The translations under genes were made by a program, and so were the position numbers. Under the pieces are notes generated by a model. The model ran no database searches, was not told where the DNA came from, and saw only the letters and a program-made list of their open reading frames with translations. From positions 1-64,000 of the forward strand of contig JAFRRM010000019.1 in assembly GCA_017428105.1 (NCBI GenBank): a DNA stretch of 64,000 nt, in the 5' to 3' direction. The stretch is from Lachnospiraceae bacterium (GTDB taxonomy: Bacteria; Bacillota; Clostridia; Lachnospirales; Lachnospiraceae). This document shows positions 52,764 through 59,727 of this stretch, piece after piece (the stretch's first letter is position 1; each line of letters begins with the position of its first letter).

Positions 52764-53513
52764 ATGGCTGATTTTACCGCACGCACGCAGTTATTCCTGG
52801 GCCGTGAAGCCCTGCAGAAGCTGGCCGATGCCCGCGTGGCCCTGTTCGGGCTCGGCGGGGTGGGCGGGTACGCCCTGGAGGCGCTGGTGCGTTCCGGCGT
52901 GGGTCATCTCCTGCTGGTGGACAACGACCGCTTCTCGCTGAGCAACCTCAACCGCCAGCTGCTGGCCACCCGGGACAGCCTGGGACGCAGGAAGACGGAA
53001 ACGGCGCGGGAACGCGCGCTTTCGATCAACCCGGACTGCGAGGCGGAGATCCGCGACTGTTTCTTCCTGCCTGAGACAAAGAACGAATTTGATTTCTCCG
53101 CGTTCGATTACGTGATCGACGCCATCGATACCGTCGCCGGCAAGCTCTGCCTGATCGGGGCGGCGCAGGAAGCCGGCGTCCCGGTCATCTCCTGCATGGG
53201 GACCGGGAATAAGACGGACCCCACGCAGCTTCGGGTGGCCGATATCGAAAAGACCTCCGTCGATCCGCTGGCGCGCGTCATGCGGCGCGAATACAAAAAA
53301 CGCGGTCTGGCCCCGTTTCCGGTGGTTTTCTCCCTGGAGGAACCGCGGTCGATCCGGGACGAGGAGCGGGAAGTCATTGCGGAGGAAGTGAAACGGCGTA
53401 AGGAGCAGGGGATCGCGCGGAAGGACATTCCCGGATCCATGGTCTTCGTTCCGGCGGCCGCCGGCCTGCTGCTGGCGCGGAAGGTCGTGGAGGATCTGAT
53501 CCGGCAAAGCTGA
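52764..53513 (+). CDS. tcdA: tRNA threonylcarbamoyladenosine dehydratase
   Basis: About 249 residues, ThiF/E1-like. It forms cyclic t6A from t6A37 in tRNA using ATP. FGLGGVGGYALEALVRSGVGHLLLVDND is the nucleotide site; NLNRQLLATRDSLGRRKTE and DAIDTVAGKL are the E1 motifs. The ATG at 52764 is preferred over GTG 52752. The 3' end carries a 14-bp direct repeat. Confidence 0.95.
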   Translation: MADFTARTQLFLGREALQKLADARVALFGLGGVGGYALEALVRSGVGHLLLVDNDRFSLSNLNRQLLATRDSLGRRKTETARERALSINPDCEAEIRDCFFLPETKNEFDFSAFDYVIDAIDTVAGKLCLIGAAQEAGVPVISCMGTGNKTDPTQLRVADIEKTSVDPLARVMRREYKKRGLAPFPVVFSLEEPRSIRDEEREVIAEEVKRRKEQGIARKDIPGSMVFVPAAAGLLLARKVVEDLIRQS

Positions 53514-53524
53514 TCCGGCAAAGC
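53497..53524 (+). repeat. Perfect 14-bp tandem duplication at the tcdA stop codon
   Basis: TGATCCGGCAAAGC occurs twice head to tail (53497-53510 and 53511-53524). The tcdA stop codon (TGA 53511-53513) is the first triplet of the second copy; removing one copy keeps the protein end unchanged. It looks like a recent slippage event. Confidence 0.8.
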
Positions 53525-53657
53525 TGATCAGGCGGGACCGGGCTCGGCGGGGATGCGGCAAATACAACCGGACCATCGTGCCTCCTTACCGCATGCTTAT
53601 CCCGTATCCGCGCCGCCTGTCAGGTGCTGACTGTCATACATTTTCCACAATACAAAA

Positions 53658-53685
53658 GGGACGGCTTTCGGGCCGTCCCTCGTTT
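53658..53685. terminator. Bidirectional terminator
   Basis: GGGACGGC (53658-53665) and GCCGTCCC (53672-53679) flank a 6-base loop. On the plus strand TCGTTTT follows; on the minus strand TTTTGT follows. It ends transcription of the plus-strand tcdA and of the minus-strand gene at 53725. The rest of 53525-53724 shows no gene. Confidence 0.85.
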
Positions 53686-53724
53686 TGTTCTGAGCACTGT
53701 CCCGGGGGAGTGAGGCGCCCCCGG

Positions 53725-53925
53725 TCAGCGGGTGAAAAGCAGGATCGTTACGACGCAGATGAAGACTATCAGCAGGGTAATGGGAAGAGCGACCGTGAGA
53801 CAGCCGGCCACCAGCATCGCGAAGCGGTCGCCTCTTTCGAGGTGCATTTCATCGTCCGCTTCCGCTTTCGGATCCCAGTATTCCGGATCCTGAGGCGTTT
53901 CAGGATCCCGCTTTTCTTCCGCCAT
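53725..53925 (-). CDS. Small single-pass membrane protein of the opp operon
   Basis: A 66-residue protein: an acidic cytosolic part (MAEEKRDPETPQDPEYWDP) and one C-terminal transmembrane segment (MLVAGCLTVALPITLLIVFICVV). ATG follows GGAGGTCACAAT. It starts 15 bp after the oppF stop and ends at a terminator, so it is the last gene of the opp operon. No family recognised. Confidence 0.65.
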   Translation of the reverse strand: MAEEKRDPETPQDPEYWDPKAEADDEMHLERGDRFAMLVAGCLTVALPITLLIVFICVVTILLFTR

Positions 53926-53940
53926 ATTGTGACCTCCGGA

Positions 53941-55542
53941 TCAGTTATCTCTTGTGGTCTTGACGTCAAACAGATATTCTCTGTTCTCGCCCAGCTTCCG
54001 CTCCGGGAAGTGGCAGGCCAGGAAATGATTGGGTTCGATCTCCACCAGCGGCGGCGTCACGCGCTTGCACTTCTCCGTGCACATATAGCAGCGGGTGGAG
54101 AACTTGCATCCGGGCGGCGGGTTGACCGGGCTGGGCACGTTGCCTTCCAGCACGATGCGCTCCTTGTTCTTAGAACCCGGATCCGTGGTGGGAATGGAGC
54201 TCAGCAGAGCGACGGTGTACGGATGACGGGGGTCGTCGAACAGCGTCTTCTTATCGGCCAGCTCCACGATGTTGCCCAGGTACATGACGGCGATGCGGTC
54301 CGAAATGAACTTGACCACCGACAGGTCGTGGGAAATGAACATGTAGGTCAGGTGCTGCTTATCCTGCAGCTCCTGCAGCAGGTTGATGATCTGGGACTGG
54401 ATGGACACGTCCAGAGCGGATACGCATTCGTCGCAGACCACGAACTTCGGACGCACCGCCAGGGCACGGGCGATACAGATACGCTGCCGCTGGCCGCCGG
54501 AGAACTGGTGCGGATAGCGGTGCAGCATATATTCCTGCAGGCCGCATTCTTCCATGGTCTTCACGATGTGCGCTCTCAGCTTGCTGGAGCCGTGACGGAA
54601 CATCTTGTGCGTCGTCAGGCCTTCCTCGATGATCTGGCCGACCGTGAAACGGGGGTTCAGGCTGGAGTAAGGGTCCTGGAAGATGATCTGCAGATCCTTG
54701 CGCAGCTTCCGCATCTCGGTGTATTTCAGACGGGCCAGGTCGATGCCGTTGTCGCGCATGGCTTCGTACTTCTGGAATTCCTCGTCGTTCGCATATTTGG
54801 CGCGGACGGCGGCCAGCTTCTCTTCCAGCGCGTCGATCTTCTTCTGATGCTCGTCGATCTTCTTCTGGAGTTCGGCGACTTTGGCGTCGGCTTCGGCCTT
54901 CTTGTTCTTGGCCTTGTCCGCCTTGCTGCCTTCGGACTCATTGATGATATCCTGGAAGGAGTCGGATTCCAGTTTGGCTTCCTGCTGCTCGTCAAAGACG
55001 ACGTTCTGCTTCTTGTGCTCTTCGTAGATCTCGGCCAGGAGCTTCATGCCTTCTTTGTCGTCATGGACGTAGAAGCCGCCGATGATCTTCACGAGGTTGC
55101 TCATGTCGGTCTCGGATTCGCAGCGGGCGATGTTCGCGTCCTGCAGCAGATAGAAGTCCGCGTGGTCTTCACCGCCGGCTTCTTCCACCTTCTTGGCGAG
55201 TTCAGCCGCCTTGGCCAGGGACTTTTTCAGCTTGGAGCGATATTTTTCATCGTTCTTGATGGTGTCTTCGACGTATTCCGGAGTCATGCGGTCCAGCGTG
55301 GTGCCGTAGTACAGCGTGCAGCCCGCCGTCTGGGGGTATAACTGCAGCAGCACGCGGCCCAGGGTGGATTTGCCGCATCCGGATTCACCCACGATACCCA
55401 GGGTCTCGCCTTCATAGATGTCCAGGGAGATGTCTTCGTTGGCGCGCACATACAGCTGCTTCTTCTGGAAGATGGAGGTCTTCGCGACTGGGAAGTACTT
55501 TTTCAAATTAGTGATTGACAGTAATTTCTTGGTGTTTTGCAC
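53941..55542 (-). CDS. oppF: Oligopeptide ABC ATPase OppF with large coiled-coil insertion
   Basis: A 533-residue ATPase, about 200 longer than usual OppF. Walker A GESGCGKST (52-60) is followed by an inserted region (about 82-268): Lys/Glu-rich helices, a globular middle (YLLQDANIARCESET) and a coiled coil (KVAELQKKIDEHQKKIDALEE). The standard fold resumes at RKDLQIIFQDPYSSLNPRF; signature LSGG is FSGGQRQRICIARALA, Walker B FVVCDECVSALD, and the Fe-S-like Cys tail (CKFSTRCYMCTEKCK) is intact. GTG start inside the oppD end behind AAGGAGG. Confidence 0.93.
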   Translation of the reverse strand: MQNTKKLLSITNLKKYFPVAKTSIFQKKQLYVRANEDISLDIYEGETLGIVGESGCGKSTLGRVLLQLYPQTAGCTLYYGTTLDRMTPEYVEDTIKNDEKYRSKLKKSLAKAAELAKKVEEAGGEDHADFYLLQDANIARCESETDMSNLVKIIGGFYVHDDKEGMKLLAEIYEEHKKQNVVFDEQQEAKLESDSFQDIINESEGSKADKAKNKKAEADAKVAELQKKIDEHQKKIDALEEKLAAVRAKYANDEEFQKYEAMRDNGIDLARLKYTEMRKLRKDLQIIFQDPYSSLNPRFTVGQIIEEGLTTHKMFRHGSSKLRAHIVKTMEECGLQEYMLHRYPHQFSGGQRQRICIARALAVRPKFVVCDECVSALDVSIQSQIINLLQELQDKQHLTYMFISHDLSVVKFISDRIAVMYLGNIVELADKKTLFDDPRHPYTVALLSSIPTTDPGSKNKERIVLEGNVPSPVNPPPGCKFSTRCYMCTEKCKRVTPPLVEIEPNHFLACHFPERKLGENREYLFDVKTTRDN

Positions 55543-56527
55543 TTGACCGTTCCTCCTTGTTGGGATAGAAGCATCTGATCTGCTGGACGTCGCTGATCTT
55601 CTCCAGCTTCGGCTCCTCTTCTAAGCAGCGCTGCGTGGCGTATTTGCAGCGCGGCGCGAATTTGCAGCCCTTGGGCAGCGCCAGCGGGTGCGGCACGACG
55701 CCGGGGATGGGATCCAGGCGGTCGCTCTCCGTCTCCAGACGCGGGATGGACACCATCAGGCCTTCCGTGTACGGATGGCTGTAACTGCCCTTCTCCTGGA
55801 AAATGACGTCCGTAGGCGCGTGCTCCACGACCTGGCCGCAGTACATGACGGCCACGTCGTCCGCCATTTCATTGATGACGCCCAGGTCATGGGTGATGAA
55901 GATGATGGCGGTGCCGGTGGAGCGCTTCAGGTCGTTCATCAGACGCAGGATCTGCGCCTGGATGGTCACGTCCAGAGCCGTGGTGGGCTCGTCGGCGATC
56001 AGGATCTTCGGTTTGCAGGCCAGGGCCATGGCGATCATGACACGCTGCCGCATACCGCCGGACAGCTGGTGGGGATACTGCTTGATCACCACCTCCGGGT
56101 TCGGGATCTGAACGTCCTCAAGCATCTTCAGGGCATGCTCGTGAGCTTCCTTCTTGCTCATGTTCTGGTGGATGCGGAAGGGCTCGGACAGCTGACGGTC
56201 CACGGAGAACACGGGGTTCAGGCTCGTCATGGGTTCCTGGAAGATGACGGAGATATCGTTGCCGCGGATGTGGTACATCTCCTTCAGGGGCTTCTTGGTC
56301 AGGTCTCCGTGGCCTTCCATCAGGATCTCGCCGCTGTCGATATAACCGTTGCCGTCCAGCAGCTGCAGAATGCTCATGGCGGAAACGGATTTGCCGGAAC
56401 CGGACTCGCCCACGATACCGATGGTCTTGCCGGCTTCCAGCGTATAGGACACGTCGTTGACGGCCTTTACGATACCCTTCTTCGTCTTAAAGAAGGTATG
56501 AAGATTTTTGACCTCTAATAACGGCAT
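55508..56527 (-). CDS. oppD: Oligopeptide ABC ATPase OppD
   Basis: A 339-residue ATPase of normal length. Walker A GESGSGKSV, Q-loop IFQEPMTSLNPVF, signature LSGGMRQRVMIA, Walker B ILIADEPTTALD, H-loop ITHDLGVI; C-terminal CKFAPRCKYATQRC as in oligopeptide ATPases. It pairs with OppF. ATG is preceded by GGAGGAATGAG. Overlaps oppF by 35 bp. Confidence 0.95.
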   Translation of the reverse strand: MPLLEVKNLHTFFKTKKGIVKAVNDVSYTLEAGKTIGIVGESGSGKSVSAMSILQLLDGNGYIDSGEILMEGHGDLTKKPLKEMYHIRGNDISVIFQEPMTSLNPVFSVDRQLSEPFRIHQNMSKKEAHEHALKMLEDVQIPNPEVVIKQYPHQLSGGMRQRVMIAMALACKPKILIADEPTTALDVTIQAQILRLMNDLKRSTGTAIIFITHDLGVINEMADDVAVMYCGQVVEHAPTDVIFQEKGSYSHPYTEGLMVSIPRLETESDRLDPIPGVVPHPLALPKGCKFAPRCKYATQRCLEEEPKLEKISDVQQIRCFYPNKEERSSAKHQEITVNH

Positions 56528-56540
56528 CTCTCATTCCTCC

Positions 56541-58484
56541 TTATTTATCATTGCTGGACTTGGGATCCATCACGTCGCGGAGCGTGTCGCCGATGGTGTT
56601 GATGCACACCGTGGTCAGGATCAGGATCGCCGAGGTGAACAGCCACTGCCACCAGAAGTTGATGGCCGCCGTGGCGTTGGACGCGCGGGTCAGCATGTTG
56701 CCCCAGCTGGGTTTCGGATACACGACGCCGAATCCCAAGAAGGACAGCGAGGTTTCCGTCTGCATGGACGCCGCGAAGGACAGCGTGATATTCACAAGGA
56801 TAACGGAGATGATGTTCGGCAGGATGTGCTTGAAGGCGATGCGGCCTTCCTTCACGCCCATGGCCTTGGCGGCCGTCACGTATTCGCTTTCGCGGGCCAC
56901 GAGGATCTGCGCACGGGTGATGCGGCAGAAGCCGGGCCAGCCGAGAACGCCGAGGATCACCATGATCATCAGGAGTCGTTCATCCTGCGAAAGGTTCTTC
57001 TGCGAAAGCAGGGAGGACAGAATCAGCATGAACGGCAGCAGCGGAATGGCTGAGAACACTTCCGCCACACGCATGACCAGCATGTCGACCCAGCCGCCGA
57101 AATAACCGGACAGCAGACCCAGGGTCACGCCGATCAGGATCTCGATGATGACGGCCACGGCACCGACGGTCATGGTCACGGCACCGCCGGCGATCACGCG
57201 CTTGAAGATGTCGGCGCCCGCGTCGTCCGTACCGAACAGGTAGCCTTTCAGGCCCCAGGTCATGAGCAGTTTGCCGTTTTCATCCGTCGCGTAGCTCTGG
57301 AAAGCGCCGGCGTAGATGTCGTGAGCGGTATCCAGTTCCTTGGGGGCTTCCGCCTGATAATAGTGGTCGCCGCCGAAGGAGAAGACATGGCCTTCATTGG
57401 TCACGGCGGTGTAATGATACGTGCCGCCCTGAATTTCGGTGTAGTACTCGCCTTCCGGCAGGACAGGGGTGTTGATGACGTCCGTCGGGAAGTCGCCGGC
57501 CAGCGCGATCGTGCCGTCCTCCAGCAGCGCGCAGACGCTGGAGGAGGTGGCGGTGATGGCCTGGATCTTCCGGCCGTCCAGGAACTTGGTCATCTTCTCG
57601 CCTTTGCCGCCGATGGTGTCACGTACGGTGGAATACAGGTTCTTGACGCCGGTCACGATGGAGTTCCGCTTAGTGTCCAGGCCCACGACGTAGTTCAGGG
57701 TGAAGTCGATGTCCTCAATGTTCTTGCGGTTCAGGAACTTCTCCATGTTGGTGTAGGTCTGCTTGTTGCCCCAGATGTACAGTTTGCCGTCGTTCATCAG
57801 AATGGCGGAAGCCTGATAGCCGGCCACCAGTTTCTTGACGTTGGCAATGTCGATGCCGCCGTTGCGGATCTCTTCCGGAACGGGGACCAGGTTGGGGTTG
57901 TTCAGGACGGCTTCGGTCACAGCGAACTGTCCGAACTGGTTGGAGCCCCAGCCCAGCAGACGCCCGTCTTCCGTCAGGACGACGATGTGGTCGATGCCGG
58001 CCGCCGCGAAGGCGATCTTGGAATCCTGCACTTCCTGCGGGATGTCAGCCACGTTCAGGCTGGTGGCGCCCAGTTTGGTGGAGCCCCAGACGTAGACTTT
58101 GCCGCTCTTGGACAGGCCGACGGAGAAACTGCCGTAGCTGTCGATGGACTTGATCTCGTCCTTCATGGCCGCCGGGACTTTCATGTAGGACAGGTTCGGA
58201 GGCAGGTCCTTCTGCGTGACTTCGGTGTAGGAATCGTAATATTTTTCCATGTACTTGGTCTTCGGCACGATACTGACGATCAGGAACATGAAAAGTACGA
58301 GACAGACGGAGAAAACGGCGAATCTGCGTTCCAGGAAACGCTGGAAGATCTGCCGGGCCGGGCTGACGATCAGTTCGGAATCGTCGGGCTGGCCGTTATT
58401 TTCCGCGGCTTTTTTTTCTTCGTATTTGGCCCCCAGGAAGGTGCGTCTGAACCAGCGGCCGAATCCGGACTCTTTCTTACTCAT
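56541..58484 (-). CDS. oppC: OppC-type permease carrying an RCC1-like propeller
   Basis: A 647-residue chain, about twice OppC. Residues 1-50 are cytosolic and basic; one helix (about 54-74) follows. Residues about 110-415 are seven RCC1-type repeats, e.g. SVGLSKSGKVYVWGS, VVLTEDGRLLGWGSNQFG, AILMNDGKLYIWGN and YTAVTNEGHVFSFGGD. From 418 the normal permease resumes at GTDDAGADIFKRVIAGG, the canonical GTD...GRD loop, with five helices and AKAMGVKEGRIAFKHILPN (ATPase contact). The propeller is inserted in the first extracellular loop, so it faces OppA. Confidence 0.92.
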   Translation of the reverse strand: MSKKESGFGRWFRRTFLGAKYEEKKAAENNGQPDDSELIVSPARQIFQRFLERRFAVFSVCLVLFMFLIVSIVPKTKYMEKYYDSYTEVTQKDLPPNLSYMKVPAAMKDEIKSIDSYGSFSVGLSKSGKVYVWGSTKLGATSLNVADIPQEVQDSKIAFAAAGIDHIVVLTEDGRLLGWGSNQFGQFAVTEAVLNNPNLVPVPEEIRNGGIDIANVKKLVAGYQASAILMNDGKLYIWGNKQTYTNMEKFLNRKNIEDIDFTLNYVVGLDTKRNSIVTGVKNLYSTVRDTIGGKGEKMTKFLDGRKIQAITATSSSVCALLEDGTIALAGDFPTDVINTPVLPEGEYYTEIQGGTYHYTAVTNEGHVFSFGGDHYYQAEAPKELDTAHDIYAGAFQSYATDENGKLLMTWGLKGYLFGTDDAGADIFKRVIAGGAVTMTVGAVAVIIEILIGVTLGLLSGYFGGWVDMLVMRVAEVFSAIPLLPFMLILSSLLSQKNLSQDERLLMIMVILGVLGWPGFCRITRAQILVARESEYVTAAKAMGVKEGRIAFKHILPNIISVILVNITLSFAASMQTETSLSFLGFGVVYPKPSWGNMLTRASNATAAINFWWQWLFTSAILILTTVCINTIGDTLRDVMDPKSSNDK

Positions 58485-58499
58485 CTCTTTCGGCCTCCT

Positions 58500-59543
58500 T
58501 TACTTGCTGATACGCACACGAGGGTCGACCAGGCCGTAGCACAGGTCGATGACCAGGTTGCTGAACAGACCCAGGAACGTGTAAATGACCTGCAGGAACA
58601 TGACCAGGTCATAGTCGGAGTTCTTGGTCGCATTCAGGAACAAGAGGCCTAAGCCCTTGAACCCGAAGAAGATTTCCATGATCATGGCGCCGCCGACGAT
58701 GCCGAAGAAGCCGCCGACGATGATGGCCACCATGGGGATCAGAGCGTTGCGCCAGGCGTGGGAGTAAACCACGACCTTTTCGGGAAGGCCCTTGGCCCGC
58801 GCGGTACGCACGCAGTCAAGGCTCAGGGCGTCGATCATGGATGCACGGGCGATACGGGTCACGCCGGCCAGGGACGAAAACACCAGGCAGATGACGGGCA
58901 GCGCCACGTGGCTGATGGTATCCCAGACGGCTTTCCAGCCCGTATAGTTGGTCCCCGGCGTCTTCATGCCGCTGACGGGGAACCAGTGCAGGATCGAGCA
59001 GAAGAACACAATGAAGATAATGTAAATAATGAAGCTTGGCGTGGAGAAGCCTATCAGTGAAACCAATTGCGTCCCTCTGTCAAACCGGCTGCCTTTCTTT
59101 GTGGCGCAAACGATGCCCAAAGGAATGGTGATGATCAGGACAAAGAATTCTGATATGGCGCCGACGATCATCGAGTTCCGCATGAAGGGCCATATCATAT
59201 CGACAACCGGCAAATTGTAGTCGTATGAAAATCCGAAATTCCCCTGGAAAATACCGCTGCATTTTCCGTTGTAGAAGGGCATGATGCCCCACCAGCGCAG
59301 GTACAGGACCAGAACGTCATCGGTATCCGTACCGTACTGGCGCTGGTACTTTAAGTACAGCTCCTGGAATTTCGCTTCCCGCTCTTCAGGGGTCATCTGA
59401 TTCTTTAACTGCTGGACTTCGGCTTTCGCGTCCGTGTAGGCCCGGTTTCCCGGCATCAGCTGGTAAAGACTGAAAAGCAGGAATGTTAAAAGAAGAAAAA
59501 CTGCAACCATGTACAGCAATCTTTTTACAATATATCTTCCCAT
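58500..59543 (-). CDS. oppB: Oligopeptide permease OppB
   Basis: A 347-residue permease. First helix LLYMVAVFLLLTFLLFSLYQLMPG, then a charged extracellular region (KAEVQQLKNQMTPEERE... to about 90), five more helices, and the EAA-type loop (RTARAKGLPEKVVVYSHAWRNALIPMVAII). The C-terminus GLVDPRVRIS is typical. ATG follows AAGGGGAAAAA. It forms the channel with the RCC1-bearing OppC. Confidence 0.93.
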   Translation of the reverse strand: MGRYIVKRLLYMVAVFLLLTFLLFSLYQLMPGNRAYTDAKAEVQQLKNQMTPEEREAKFQELYLKYQRQYGTDTDDVLVLYLRWWGIMPFYNGKCSGIFQGNFGFSYDYNLPVVDMIWPFMRNSMIVGAISEFFVLIITIPLGIVCATKKGSRFDRGTQLVSLIGFSTPSFIIYIIFIVFFCSILHWFPVSGMKTPGTNYTGWKAVWDTISHVALPVICLVFSSLAGVTRIARASMIDALSLDCVRTARAKGLPEKVVVYSHAWRNALIPMVAIIVGGFFGIVGGAMIMEIFFGFKGLGLLFLNATKNSDYDLVMFLQVIYTFLGLFSNLVIDLCYGLVDPRVRISK

Positions 59544-59557
59544 TTTTTCCCCTTACT

Positions 59558-59571
59558 GCATATAAATATGC
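59558..59571. repeat. Perfect palindrome upstream of oppB
   Basis: GCATATAAATATGC (59558-59571; 6-bp arms) just upstream of the oppB ribosome binding site. Function unknown; it could be a binding site or only A/T-rich sequence. The 184-bp gap (59544-59727) also holds the oppA terminator and three TTAGC-type direct repeats near 59695-59709. Confidence 0.4.
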
Positions 59572-59643
59572 GGTATGTTGATTCTTTTAAAAGATTACGT
59601 CCTCACATTTTAAAAAAGAAATCAGTGGATCACGTGCTCTTTA

Positions 59644-59686
59644 CGAAAAGGACCCGCACCGGACATCGAGATCCCCGATGCGGGCC
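59644..59686 (-). terminator. Partial terminator after oppA
   Basis: GGCCCGCA (59686-59679) and TGCGGGTC (59658-59651) form an 8-bp stem with one G-T pair, followed by TTTTCG (59649-59644). A leaky terminator here would give more of the binding protein than of the permeases. Confidence 0.7.
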
Positions 59687-59727
59687 CCAAAGGCTTAGCT
59701 TAGCTTAAGTCGGAATCAGTCAGCTGA

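Noticed and set aside
53578..55341. 587-codon plus-strand ORF
   Set aside because: Shadow of oppF; no family motifs, and it crosses a clear terminator.
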